64,000 bases of DNA, taken from contig CAVSMM010000015.1 in NCBI GenBank assembly GCA_963729165.1, forward strand, positions 248,001-312,000. Direction: 5' to 3'. This document shows positions 37,772-49,511 of this stretch, piece after piece. The position numbers were made by a program, and so were the translations under genes. This stretch comes from JACCZX01 sp963729165 (GTDB lineage: Bacteria > Pseudomonadota > Gammaproteobacteria > Burkholderiales > Burkholderiaceae_F). A model generated the notes under the pieces. That model had not been told where the DNA came from, did not search any database, and was given only the letters and a program-made list of their open reading frames with translations. Numbering within the stretch: the stretch's first letter is position 1; the number at the start of each line of letters is the position of its first letter.

Positions 37772-39434
37772 ATGAGTCGCTTTGTGCCGCCATGCGCCGC
37801 CGGCGTTATCGTCATCGGGGCGGTGTTGGCAACGCTTCCTGCCGCAGCGGTTGAAGGACCCAACAACCCAGTGCGGGGCGCGGTTTGCAGCGCCGATACC
37901 GGAAACCTGCCGATTTCGAAAGCGCGCCTGCTCGACTTTGGTGACTACCGCGGCCCGCCCGCTTCTCCCAATGCCGAGGCTCAGCGATTCTTTGACCAGG
38001 GACTCGTGTTTGGCTGGGGATTCAGCTTTGCTGAGGCAGTGCGCTCCTTTCGTGCGGCTTCGCAGCTCGATCCGCAGTGCGCGTTGTGCCGCTGGGGCAT
38101 AGCGTGGGCGCTCGGTCCCAGCATCAATCACGATATGAACGCCGCCGACGTGCCCGTCGCGCTTGACGCGATCGTTCAGGCGCGCGGCCTGTCAGCGCCC
38201 GGTTCGCTCGAGCGCGCGCTGATCGATGCGCTGGCACTGCGCTATTCAACGAGTAACGCTGCCGATGCCGGCCGGCTCGCCGCTTCCTATGCTGCCGCGA
38301 TGCAGGTCGTTGCAGACCGGTATGCAGGCGACGCCGATATCGCGGTGTTGGCAGCCGAGGCTGAGATGAACGCACACGCCTACGACTACTGGCGCGCCAA
38401 CGGCCGGCCGCAAGCATGGACGCCGAAGATCGCTGCACGGCTCGATCGAGCGATTCACTTGGCGCCCATGCACCCGGGTGCGCATCACTATCGAATCCAT
38501 CTGTTCGAAGATTCACCGCAGCGCGAACAGGCGCTGGCGTCGGCAGAACAACTTGGCACGCTCGCTCCGATGGTGGGTCATCTGGTGCATATGCCGTCGC
38601 ATATTTTTTTCAGGGTCGGACGCTATCGCGATGCGGTGGCGTCGAACGCTGCGGCTGTCAAAGCGGATCGCGAATACGCGAAGGCGACGGGTGCGGACAC
38701 CGGCTATGCCATTCACAATCTGCATTACCTGTGGGTCTCCGCGCTGTGGAGCGGAGATGCCGACATCGCAATGCAGGCTGCGGAACAGCTTGCCGTAGCG
38801 GCAGCCGCGGATGTTGAGCCGCAAGGCACGCGGCAACACCTTTTAGCGGCGCCGGCGCTGACGAAAGTACGGTTGCATCGGTGGGACTCGCTGCCCAACG
38901 ATGCCGATGAAGGTTCCGCGACTGATCCCTACTTGCGCGGGTTGATGCAATTCGCGCGGGGTATGGCGCACGCCGCGCGCGGTAACGTAACGGCGGCTCG
39001 CACCGAGCTCGAGCGGCTGCAACGTTCGCGAGCGGGCCGCTCAGGCGGCGGGCTTGACTATAAAAAACATCAATCGATCGTCCGATGTGCTTGCGGTGGC
39101 GCGCTGGCAACTGCAATCGACCATCGCCACAGCGCGTCAGATGCACGGTGACGCGGTGCGTTTCGCGAGCGCCGCCGTTGCTGCTGAAGATCGACTGGTG
39201 ACTGACGATCCACCTGTATGGCCCGTTCCTGCGCGCCACACATTGGGCGACGCACTCCTTAGCGCCGGTCGTGCCGCCGAAGCGCAAAAGGTTTTCAACG
39301 AAGATTTAAAGAAATATCCACAGAACTGCGCCGCGTTGGCCGGCTTGGCTGCCGCTGAACGCGCGCAGCGCTCTTCAACGCGTGCTTCGTCTCGAGTCTG
39401 CGCACGTGTCTGCGCATCTTCCACATTGTCCTAA
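37772..39434 (+). CDS. Secreted tetratricopeptide-repeat protein (frame broken near the end)
   Basis: About 555 residues. ATG at 37772 begins a signal peptide (VIVIGAVLATLPAAAVEG). The body is helical with TPR-like stretches: AQRFFDQGLVFGWGFSFAEAVRSFRAASQLDPQCALC, LAAEAEMNAHAYDYWR, HPGAHHYRIHLFEDSPQREQAL, PSHIFFRVGRYRDAVASNAAAV. A frame change near 39060 continues to NRSSDVLAVARWQLQ and LGDALLSAGRAAEAQKVFNEDLKKYP, ending at 39434. Function unknown; periplasmic protein binding is a guess. An earlier in-frame TTG at 37745 is less likely since the signal peptide would be preceded by charged residues. Confidence 0.75.
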
Positions 39435-40814
39435 GTGACCGCCATGCCCATCGAAGCCTTGATTCTGCTCGGCCTGATTGCACTGAACGGCGTCTTCGCG
39501 ATGTCCGAGATCGCGCTGGTGACCGCGCGCCGTGCGCGGCTTCAAGTGCTGGTGGAAGAAGGCGATCGAGGCGCCGCCGCGGCGATGGCGCTCAATACCG
39601 AGCCGACGCGGTTCCTATCCACGATTCAGGTCGGCATCACGTCGATCGGCATCACGAGCGGCATTGTGGGCGAGGCTGCATTCGCGCAGCCGCTCAGCCA
39701 CTGGTTGATCGAGCTGGGTGTGAAGCCCGGCAACGCCAGTCTTGGCGCAACGGTGTTGGTGGTGGTCGTCATTACGTACGTATCGATCGTGATCGGCGAG
39801 CTGGTGCCCAAGCGCCTCGGGCAAATATGGCCGGAAGCGATCGCACGCACTGTCGCACGGCCGATCAGCTGGTTGGCGGCTGCAGCACGGCCGTTCGTGC
39901 GGTTGTTGTCGTCATCGACCGACCTCTTGTTGAAGCTCTTCGGTACGCATGGACGGCGTGCCACGTCGGTAACCGAAGAAGAGATTCATGCGCTGATCCA
40001 GGAAGGTTCCGACCACGGCGTGATCGATGAGCAAGAGCGCGCGATGGTGCGTAACGTGTTCCGTCTCGATGACCGGCAGATTGCATCGCTAATGACGCCG
40101 CGGTCCGACATCGTCTACATCGACCTTGAAGATTCGCCCGCCGACAATCTGAACAAAGTATTGGAGTCGCAACGCTCGCGCTTTCCGGTGTGTCGCGGTG
40201 GCCTGCGCGACGTGGTCGGCATCATCAGCTCGAGCAGCTTGTTGCAGCAAACGATTCGCGGCCAGGCGCCGGATTTCTCCAAAGGTCTGGCGGCAGCGGC
40301 GTACGTGCCCGAATCATTGACCGGCATGGAATTGCTTGAGACGTTCCGCTCGTCGACGTCGCATATGGCGCTGGTCGTTGATGAGTACGGCGAGATCCAA
40401 GGTCTGGTCACTCTGCAGGACCTGCTCGAGGCGATCACCGGTGAGTTCAAACCGCCCAGCGTTGACGACGCGTGGGCAGTGTTGCGGCAGGACGGTTCGT
40501 GGCTGCTGGATGGACTGATTCCGCTGCCCGAATTGAAAGATCGGCTTGGGTTTGCCGCGGCGCCGGAAGAAGAACTTGGCCGCTACAACACGTTGAGCGG
40601 CATGGTGATGCTGCTGCTGGGCCGCGTGCCGCATACCGCCGATGTCGCCGAATGGCAAGGCTGGCGATTTGAGATCGTCGACATGGACAAGCATCGCATC
40701 GACAAAGTGCTGGCGTCGCGCTTGCCCGAGAAGCGCAACCGAACAAGACGAAAGGCAAGGATGCGGCGACCAATCCGCCGCGTTGATCCGGGCTACGCGG
40801 TAGCGAGCCGGTAG
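39435..40814 (+). CDS. CNNM/CorC (hemolysin-type) membrane protein with CBS domains
   Basis: Intact 459 residues. N-terminal CNNM (DUF21) domain of four membrane helices with FAMSEIALVTARRARLQVL and IGITSIGITSGIVGEAAFA, then a paired CBS domain (MTPRSDIVYIDLEDS..., VVDEYGEIQGLVTLQDLLEAI) and the C-terminal CorC/HlyC transporter-associated domain (WLLDGLIPLPELKDRLGF). Relatives are linked to magnesium or cobalt efflux; the hemolysin name is historical. GTG start at 39435 directly after the TPR gene stop. The Arg-rich last 30 residues look out of frame and overlap pyrF by 22 bases. Confidence 0.88.
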   Translation: MTAMPIEALILLGLIALNGVFAMSEIALVTARRARLQVLVEEGDRGAAAAMALNTEPTRFLSTIQVGITSIGITSGIVGEAAFAQPLSHWLIELGVKPGNASLGATVLVVVVITYVSIVIGELVPKRLGQIWPEAIARTVARPISWLAAAARPFVRLLSSSTDLLLKLFGTHGRRATSVTEEEIHALIQEGSDHGVIDEQERAMVRNVFRLDDRQIASLMTPRSDIVYIDLEDSPADNLNKVLESQRSRFPVCRGGLRDVVGIISSSSLLQQTIRGQAPDFSKGLAAAAYVPESLTGMELLETFRSSTSHMALVVDEYGEIQGLVTLQDLLEAITGEFKPPSVDDAWAVLRQDGSWLLDGLIPLPELKDRLGFAAAPEEELGRYNTLSGMVMLLLGRVPHTADVAEWQGWRFEIVDMDKHRIDKVLASRLPEKRNRTRRKARMRRPIRRVDPGYAVASR

Positions 40815-41616
40815 CGATTGATTTCATCACGCGCGGTCTGCGCAGCGCGGCGCGCCGCCGCTGCGAAATCTTCGCCGCTCGACGCATAAATGATCGCGCG
40901 TGAAGAGTTGACGACGATGCCGGTGCCGTCGGATGTCTGGCCTGCTTTGACGCTTGCCTCCACGTTGCCGCCCTGCGCGCCTATGCCCGGCACCAGCAGC
41001 GGCATTTCGCCCACGAGCGCGCGCACGCGCGCCAGTTCGCGAGGATAAGTGGCGCCAACCACCAGACCGATCTGGCCACTGCGATTCCAGTCGCTGGCGA
41101 GCCGTGCCACGCGCTCGTACAAGCCGCTCGCCTTCCACCGTCAGCATCTGCAGGTCATCGCCGCCGGCGTTGCTGGTTCGGCACAGAAGAAATACGCCGC
41201 GATCGGCGTAAGCGAGATACGGCTCGATCGAATCGAATCCAAGATACGGTGACAGCGTCACCGCATGTGCGTTGTAGCGGTCGAAAACTTCGCGCGCGTA
41301 ATGCTGTGCAGTCGACGCCATATCGCCGCGCTTGGCGTCAAGAATGACCGGGACAGTCGGGTTGGCTTGTGCGAATGTAAGTGATCAGGCGTTGCAACGC
41401 GTCTTCGGCGGCCGCCGATGCGAAGTAGGCGATTTGCGGCTTAAACGCGCAAGCGAAATCGGCCGTCGCGTCGACGATAGATTTGCAGAACTCGAAGATC
41501 GAATCGTCGCTGCGGCGCAGATGCTCGGGAAAGCGCGCCGGGTCGGGATCGAGTCCCACGCACAGCAGCGTGTCGGCGGCACTCCATCGCGCCTGCAGCA
41601 TCTCGACGAACTTCAT
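40793..41616 (-). CDS. pyrF: Orotidine 5'-phosphate decarboxylase (frame broken)
   Basis: Last step of UMP synthesis. Start MKFVEMLQARW at 41616; LLCVGLDPDPARFP, FKPQIAYFASAAAEDAL, then after a frame change near 41370 the catalytic VILDAKRGDMASTAQHYA (Asp-Lys-Asp tetrad part), LSPYLGFDSIEPYL, VFLLCRTSN, and after a second near 41130 IGLVVGATYPRELARVR, LLVPGIGAQGG and ending YRLATA at 40793. About 270 residues over three frames, the long betaproteobacterial form. Convergent with the CorC-like gene and tail-overlapping it. Confidence 0.93.
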
Positions 41617-41674
41617 GCGCCCTCCGCAGGCGATTTTACAGAGCGGCTGGGACGCGGGATGTTAGCCTCGAGCG

Positions 41675-42579
41675 ATGCCTGCAATAAAACTTTCCGCCCG
41701 TGACTTAACGCTGCTGGTGCTGTTAACCCTCTTCTGGGGTCTCAATTGGCCGGTGATGAAAATCGGCGTGTCAGAGTTACCGCCCCTTTACTTCCGCACG
41801 CTCTGCATCGCCGGCGGGCTTGTTGTCATTTGGTGCTGGGCGCGCGTGATGCGCGTGCCGATGGCGGTTCCGGCAGGGGCGTGGCCTTTGGTGGTAAAGC
41901 TGGCGCTACCGAACCTGATCATGTGGCACCTGCTTGCGATCATCGCAATCAAGATGCTGCCCTCGGGCCGCGCAGCAATCCTCGGCTACACGATGCCGGT
42001 ATGGGCGGTCGTCATCGGTTGATCGCTTTCAATGAGAAGCCGTTGCGTCGACACTGGTGGGGCGTGCTGGCAGCTTTGGTGGGTACGCTATTGTTGCTGT
42101 CGTCCGAGTTCACGGCGCTGGCCGGCGCGCCCTTGGGTACGGTGCTCATGCTGGTCGCTGCGGCATCGTGGGGCTACGGGACGCATCTGTTGCGGCGGAA
42201 CCTGACCGACATGCCGATCATTGCGCTGACGTTCTGGATGCTGACGATGACTCTGGTTGTCATGTTCGTTGGGTCGATCTTGTTCGAGATGCCGCGCTGG
42301 CGAATGCCAGGGGCCACCGAATGGGCGTCGATTGTCTACAACATGGTGTTGGCGATCGCGTTCTGCCATGTCGTGTGGTCGATGCTCGCACGCAAGCTGC
42401 CGCCTGCTGCGAGCGGACTATCGGTAATGATGATTCCCGTGATCGGCGTTTTCTCTGGCATGGTGCTGCTTGGAGAGCGGCCGTTCTGGCAGGACTATGC
42501 AGCGCTCATTTTGATTCTGGTCGCACTGTCGTCGGTTTTCCTGACGCCTCGCGCCGACGGCGCGCTAATCGATCGTTGA
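41675..42579 (+). CDS. EamA/DMT family transporter (one frame break)
   Basis: About 300-residue inner-membrane transporter of the drug/metabolite superfamily with ten predicted helices in two EamA repeats. First half ARDLTLLVLLTLFWGLNWPVMK to YTMPVWAVVIG; the frame changes near 42019 and the second half runs RHWWGVLAALVGTLLLLSSEF to ALILILVALSSVFLTP. The charged-position pattern LGYTMPV and ASGLSVMMIPVIGVFSG are typical. The exported compound is unknown. Convergent with the M48 protease gene. Confidence 0.85.
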
Positions 42580-42583
42580 CGGT

Positions 42584-43590
42584 TCAGTTCGCCGGCGTTC
42601 GAAACAATTCAACACGCTCGGGCGTTGGCGGATGCGTCGACAAATAGGTCGGCCAGTCGCTCTTTGGCGCCGCGTTTGTCTTGAGCGCTCTTGCATGCGC
42701 TCGAACAGCGTTGCCAACGATCCTGTCGATATACCGTTCGCGCGCAGCAGGTCGATCGCGTACAGATCGGCTTCGCGCTCCATTTCGCGTGAATAGTCGA
42801 GGTCGATCAGTAGCGCGGGCAAGCGCGCCAATACCGTGCTGACATCGCCAAATAGCACCGCCGCTGCTGCTCCGACTGCTGCACTGGCAAACAGCCGGCG
42901 CATCAGGTGCCGTTGTTCGATGTGCCCGAGCTCGTGCGCGAGCACACCGATTACCGCGTCGTCGTCGGGCGCAAGCTCGACCAGCTCGTCGGTGACGTAG
43001 ATCACCCCTCCCGGCAACGCGAGCGCGTTGGGCCCGATCTTCGACGCGCGAAAGCGGATCGCATAGTCTCGTCCGTCCTGCGGCGCGATCGCATCAAAGC
43101 GATCCGTCAATGCGTCGCGCTTTTCCTGCGACAGCTGGGTCTCCGAGAAAACGCGTTTTTCGAGAAATGCGGTCGCTTCGCGGCCAAGCCTTTCTTCCCA
43201 GGCAAGCGGCACCCTGACCGCGGCGTACTCGGCAGCAACAGGCAATACCCATCGATACACAACGAACAGAAACGCTATCAGCGCAAACACCGCAATGAAG
43301 GCGCCGCGCCACCGGTTTTGCCACGCGACCACCAATGAATCGCGATGGCCGGAGGCGGCCAGGATCTGCGAGAACGCCGCGTTATCCGCAATCTCGCAAA
43401 ACGCTCCGTCGGCGAAAGTAACGATCCTTGGCGCGTGCGCCAGTGGTTCCGAAACGCGAAGCTCGGACAAGGGCTCGCGCCGTGCTACTTGATCGCCGGC
43501 GACGTCGAGATCGTCGCCGTTGACCGACAGCCGCACCGAGTGCGGACGTGAGCTTCGCCCGTCAAAGTAACGCGCATCGACAGCGTTCAC
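42584..43590 (-). CDS. M48 family metalloprotease (frame broken near the end)
   Basis: Zinc protease with a membrane helix (GAFIAVFALIAFLFVVYRWVLP) and the HELGH active-site motif in VLAHELGHIEQRHL; the third ligand Glu is in SREMEREADLYAI. The N-terminal third (DARYFDGRSSRPHSVRLSVNG) is the usual variable part of this betaproteobacterial group. After a frame change near 42690 it ends SDWPTYLSTHPPTPERVELF to 42584. GTG start at 43590 overlaps the stop of the upstream DUF898 gene (GTGA). Role in envelope protein quality control is inferred from relatives. Confidence 0.87.
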
Positions 43591-44753
43591 AAACCAATAT
43601 CAAAATCGAACAGATCGGCCGCGCCTTCGCCTGTGGCGGCAACGTCTCCGACCGCTGCGCCGCTCAGGAACTGATCCATGCCGCTGACAGTGACAGCGGT
43701 GACTGACTCAAGCCGATACCTAAGACTGCGAATCACAGCGAATGGCGTGAACAGTCCGAGCGTGAGCGATCAAGCAGGATGATGTTGACCAGATAAATCC
43801 ACGCCATCGGCAGCACGCGCGCTTTGCTGACGAAGCTGACTTCTCCACCGTCGTGTGGTTCCAGATGCGGTTTTGTATCAACACGACGAAAGCGGAAAAA
43901 TCAAGAAGTACGCAACGTACGAGCCGATAATCAGCACCAATATTCCGACGCCAAAGACGCCTGCCCCTTTGCTGAAGCTGAAAAGGCCTGCGCCAGCGAT
44001 AAATCCGACTGCTGCGAAGACGAGCCCGATGGCGAGCAATATTCCGAACAGGATCCCATAGACAGCATAAAAATGTCCTGCGGTTGCGGTAAACCGCGCT
44101 TCAGCCGACCCCAGCAAAGCGTTGTTGTGCTGATATCGCTTGAATCGGTAGTGCAAGTACGGCAGCACCAAGAGATAGATCACCATCGCCAGTCCGAGAA
44201 ACGCTAAAAGCCAGATGCGGCGGCTCGCCGCCCTCGTTTTCGGCGTAAAAGCCGAGCAATGCAAGCGGCACGATGAAAAATATCAGCGGCGCCGCAATCA
44301 CATAGATCTCGGCCAGCCCGCCGACAAACTGAAAGTGGATGCCACGATAACTCGAATAGCGCGCCCTGAAATCGCAGCGATTGCCGGATCAGCCAGGGAA
44401 ATATCGCGGCCAGGAGCCGCTAGCGTGATCGACGCCTGCAATCAACGACAACTGGAAGCTGAAGTTGTAGGCGATCAGCAGCACTAAAGCGATCAGTCGA
44501 CCTTTCAGAATCGCGATCGGCGAGCCGTGGTAGTCAAAGGACGAATCGGCGATCTGCGTGTTGCGGTACATGTACTTCAGCCGCCGAACTTTCGCCCACG
44601 CCGAGTAGATGCCTAGCGTCACGATCGTCAGCAACAAATTAACGATCCAGATTCGAAAGTATTCGCTGCCGCTGCCGACAAAGCGCACGGGTAGTCGGTC
44701 GAAGCGGCGACCGAAGCCGACGCCGGCCACGGTGATGCGGGCAATTCGTGCAT
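43587..44753 (-). CDS. DUF898 (YjgN-like) integral membrane protein (frame broken)
   Basis: About 385 residues with several membrane helices, read across three or more frames. ATG at 44753 (GAGGGGG upstream) opens MHELPASPWPAS; then GSGSEYFRIWIVNLLLTIVTLGIYSAWAKVRRLKYMYRNT, the family hallmark. Downstream are IWLLAFLGLAMVIYLLVLPYLHYRFKRYQHNN, then HFYAVYGILFGILLAIGLVFA, and the tail MDQFLSGAAVGDVAATGEGAADLFDFDIGL to 43587. Frame changes near 44690, 44395, 44250 and 43880, 43750. Coupled to the M48 protease gene by overlap, as seen in many relatives. Function unknown. Confidence 0.8.
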
Positions 44754-44815
44754 GACCAATCCCCCTCGTTTCTTATGACTGCTTTGTAGCCCAGCTGCGA
44801 CCACGCGGCAATCGC

Positions 44816-44845
44816 GGGCAAAAAAAGCCCGCCGAAGCGGGCTTT
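44816..44845 (-). terminator. Intrinsic terminator of groES-groEL
   Basis: On the minus strand AAAGCCCGC and its complement form a 9-bp stem (44824-44832 with 44837-44845) with a four-base loop, followed by a seven-T run (plus-strand A 44820-44826). It lies about 120 bases beyond the groEL stop. Confidence 0.85.
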
Positions 44846-44967
44846 GTCGCGTCCTACGAGTGCGACGAGCAAGCAAAACGCGTCAGAGCTAGGCGGCGGG
44901 GCGCAGACAGTACATAACTGGTACGGCAAGCCCCGCCAACAACGCCCTGTGCGCTCTTCGCGCCCGA

Positions 44968-46622
<1,655 letters not shown>

Positions 46623-46687
46623 GAGCTAATACTCCAAAAAGTTTGTGTCGCCGGTCGCGAAGCGATCCGGCTCTCCATGTTTGGGCG

Positions 46688-46975
46688 TCAGGCAATGACG
46701 CCCATCAGATCTTCTTCGCGCATGACCAGCAGCTCTTCGCCTTCGACCTTGACGGTCTGGCCCGAGTACTTGCCGAACAGCACGCGGTCGCCGACTTTGA
46801 CGTCGAGCGTGTTGACCTTGCCGTTGTCGTCGCGCTTGCCGGGGCCGACGGCGACGATTTCGCCTTGATCGGGTTTCTCGGCGGCGTTATCGGGAATGAC
46901 GATGCCGGAAGCGGTCTTACGCTCGTTGTCCAGGCGTTTGACGATCACTCGATCGTGCAAAGGACGGATCTTCAT
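46688..46975 (-). CDS. groES: Co-chaperonin GroES
   Basis: Intact 95-residue lid of the GroEL cage. MKIRPLHDRVIVKRL, the mobile-loop region NERKTASGIVIPDNA, GEIVAVGPGKR, and GDRVLFGKYSGQTVKVEGEELLVM all fit. First gene of the heat-shock operon groES-groEL; a CIRCE operator and a promoter lie upstream. Confidence 0.98.
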   Translation of the reverse strand: MKIRPLHDRVIVKRLDNERKTASGIVIPDNAAEKPDQGEIVAVGPGKRDDNGKVNTLDVKVGDRVLFGKYSGQTVKVEGEELLVMREEDLMGVIA

Positions 46976-47051
46976 AAGTTCTCCAGGTTGTTTGAAATCT
47001 CTCGAAAATCGAGAAGGGCCAAAAGTAGGAAGCCGCAGATCATGCCACTTA

Positions 47052-47078
47052 TCAGCACTCTCTGCCTGCGAGTGCTAA
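47052..47078 (-). promoter_or_regulatory. CIRCE operator (HrcA-binding) upstream of groES
   Basis: TCAGCACTC (47052-47060), nine-base spacer, GAGTGCTAA (47070-47078). It differs by one base from the consensus TTAGCACTC-N9-GAGTGCTAA and overlaps the start region of the promoter, so HrcA would block transcription. Confidence 0.9.
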
Positions 47079-47107
47079 TTGTAGGGCCATCGTCGCTAAT
47101 CTTCAAG
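47078..47107 (-). promoter_or_regulatory. groES promoter (sigma-70, with sigma-32-like features)
   Basis: On the minus strand TTGAAG (47106-47101), 17-base spacer, TACAAT (47083-47078). CTTGAAG and CCCTACAAT also resemble the sigma-32 elements. The -10 touches the CIRCE operator. Confidence 0.75.
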
Positions 47108-47294
47108 GCCTGCCGTCCAAGTCTCAAAGCAGCGTCGCCCGTCGCACGGAAGTGACCACTAACATTGAATGTGAGAGGGTGCGGCTTGTGCGCAGCGCAG
47201 CGCCACGGCGTCCCACCGGCGACGGACGCGAATGCGCTACACGGTTGCGGTGTAACTTGCCGTAGATAAGCAGATAACTGGAATGGGGTATTAA

Positions 47295-47993
47295 GTGGCG
47301 ATCGATCTTCCGCTTCGGCTTCCGCAGCACTGGCTGAGCGCTGCCGCGCCCAAAGGCAAAGGCCCGAACAACTCGATTCGCGCCTTCGTCAACAGCGTGA
47401 TGAGTTACACCAAGATGGATGTGCCGACGGTCGAGCTTTTCGAAACGGCGGTCACGTTTGACGAGAAGCACAGAGATCCGCTGTCAGCGCATCAATGTCT
47501 GTCCAAGACATTCGGAAAGAAAGCAGGTGTCAGCTTTGTGTTTCGTGCCGACACCGCCAGCGAAGGCCGCTACTGGGTCTACTCCGCCGACCCTTGGCTG
47601 GAACCTCCGGCCGAGGCGATCAGCGCACTGGCCCCAAAGAGAATCGTTCATCAGCTGTGTGAAGGGCTGCCGTATCGCTTCGCGCTCGACGCATGCGTTG
47701 GCCGAGAGAAGCTCGTCAACGGCGAAAAAGAGGTCGAGCCATTTCGTACGCCACAGGAAGTCGAGGCATGGATCAAGGCGGCCGGTCCCAAGTTCGGTTT
47801 CAAGCCCGACTTCTTCAATGCGACGATCAAGGAATTGCAGTTTCCCTACGGAGACCGCACCGTCAAGTTACCCTATGCGTCGATCGAAGGGGTGCTGCAG
47901 ATCACCGATGCGGACCTGATCAAGCGGCCGCTTCTGCGTGGCATCGGTTCGTATCGCAGAGTCGGCTTAGGTTTGTTGCAGCTATCGAACTAG
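47295..47993 (+). CDS. Stand-alone Cas6e (CasE)-like RNA endonuclease homologue
   Basis: Intact 232 residues. The C-terminal part IEGVLQITDADL...LLRGIGSYRRVGLGLLQL aligns by eye with the glycine-rich loop of Cas6e (FEGVLTINDA...LVQQGIGPAKSMGCGLLSL). Other aligned pieces are GLPYRFALDA with the family's VPLYFRLRANP, VSFVFRADTASEGRYWVYSADP with the LFHVE...LLQSAQMP region, and SAHQCL with the YQLHQGL catalytic histidine (His66 here). GTG at 47295 has GGGG upstream; the first 35-40 residues extend beyond typical Cas6e, and ATG 47400 or 47415 are alternatives. No array or Cascade genes lie in the window. Activity is inference. Confidence 0.6.
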   Translation: MAIDLPLRLPQHWLSAAAPKGKGPNNSIRAFVNSVMSYTKMDVPTVELFETAVTFDEKHRDPLSAHQCLSKTFGKKAGVSFVFRADTASEGRYWVYSADPWLEPPAEAISALAPKRIVHQLCEGLPYRFALDACVGREKLVNGEKEVEPFRTPQEVEAWIKAAGPKFGFKPDFFNATIKELQFPYGDRTVKLPYASIEGVLQITDADLIKRPLLRGIGSYRRVGLGLLQLSN

Positions 47994-48010
47994 TCGCGCA
48001 ACATTCAGTG

Positions 48011-48035
48011 AAACGGCGCCGCAGGCGCCGTTTTT
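48011..48035 (+). terminator. Intrinsic terminator of the Cas6e-like gene
   Basis: Perfect 10-bp stem AAACGGCGCC/GGCGCCGTTT around GCA, then five T; 18 bases after the stop codon, showing that the gene is a unit of its own. Confidence 0.9.
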
Positions 48036-48085
48036 CATGTGCCAGCCAAATTAGACTGCGACAGCGTTGGTGAAAAGAACGGAAT

Positions 48086-49511
48086 ATGAAGCTATTGCTC
48101 GCTGTTAAATGCGGCGTGCTGGTGCTGATGATCGTTGCGTCACACGCGGCGGGCGCGCAGTCGGCTCAAGGATCGGCTTTGCCGGACGCAGTAGTCGCCG
48201 CGTTGAAAACGGCCAATGTGCCGGCCTCAGCGGTTGGCATCACGGTCACTCCGTTGTCAGGCTCCGGCTTGACGTTGACGGCTAACGAAAACCAGCTGAT
48301 GAATCCGGCGTCGACGATGAAGCTCGTGACGACGCTGGCGGGGCTCGAGCTGCTCGGCCCGCAATATCAATGGCGCACCGATCTGATGTCGGCGGCGCCG
48401 CTGAAAAATGGCGTTCTCGAAGGCGATTTGTGGCTGCGCGGCAGCGGCGATCCGCAATTGGTCATCGAAGACCTGTGGCTGCTTGTGCAGCGATTGCGCG
48501 GCGTCGGCGTGCGCGAAATTCGCGGCAACCTGATGCTGGATCGCAGCGCATTCGAAGCGGCGCAGCACGACCCTGGCGCTTTCGATGGCGAGGCGCTGCG
48601 ACCATATAACGCCGGGCCTGATGCGCTGCTGCTGAACTACAAGGCCGTCAGTTTTCATTTCATTGCGGACCACGAAAACAAACTTGCGCGCGTTTACGCA
48701 TTACCGGCGCTCGCCGGCCTGCTCACGCCGGCGACGGTGCGGGGTGTCGAGGGAGCATGTAACGACTGGCGTGCGCGCTTCGGTGGCGACTTTACCGACC
48801 CGCTGCGGCCGACGTTTCGCGGCGCATATCCGCTGTCGTGCGGCGACAAAGTCTGGCATGTCAGCATGCTGGACAGCGGTCAGTACGCCGAGGCGATATT
48901 TCGTTCGCTGTGGGAGTCGAGTGGCGGCGTATGGCGAGGGCGCGTTCGTGAGGGCACGGTGCCGACCGACGCCAGGCGGCTTGCCCAACATGAATCACGT
49001 CCGTTAGCGGAGTTGATTCGCGACATCAACAAGTACAGCAACAACGTGATGGCGCGGCAGTTATTCCTGACAATCGGCAGTGAGGTGAGCCGCCGGCCGG
49101 CAAACAAGGAGCGCGCGCAGCGTGCGGTGGGCGACTGGCTTGTCAGCTAAAGGCCTGGATCGACGCGAGTTCGTGCTCGAAAACGGAGCCGGTTTGTCGC
49201 GCGTGGAACGCCTGACGCCGGCGGCGCTTGCACGACTGCTGCAAAGTGCGTTCGCCTCGCCACTGATGCCGGAGTTCGTATCGTCGCTGCCGATTCTCGG
49301 CATTGACGGCACGATGCGGCGCCGAAGCGGCGCATCGGGCTCGGCTCATATCAAGACGGGTTTGCTGGCCGACACCCGCGCGATCGCAGGCTACGTGCTA
49401 TCGGCGAGCGGAAGGCGCTACGCGGTGGTCGCTTTTATCAATCATCCCAACGCCGGTGCAGGGCAGCCGGCGCTGGATGCGCTACTCAACTGGGTGTACG
49501 TGCAGGGTTAG
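48086..49511 (+). CDS. dacB: D-alanyl-D-alanine carboxypeptidase/endopeptidase (PBP4-type; one frame break)
   Basis: Periplasmic class C penicillin-binding protein that trims or cleaves wall peptides. Signal peptide (VLMIVASHAAGA). Active-site motifs in order: SxxK in NPASTMKLVTT (about residue 75), SxN in INKYSNNVMARQ (about 315), and KTG in SAHIKTGLL after the shift near 49140. Total about 475 residues fits PBP4. The frame change is between GDWLVS and GLDRREFVLENGAGLSR. Convergent with the redoxin gene, ends overlapping by four bases. Confidence 0.93.

Noticed and set aside
47994..48085. CRISPR array near the Cas6e-like gene
   Set aside because: Looked for regularly spaced direct repeats on both sides (46.6-49.5 kb); only the terminator hairpin is present.
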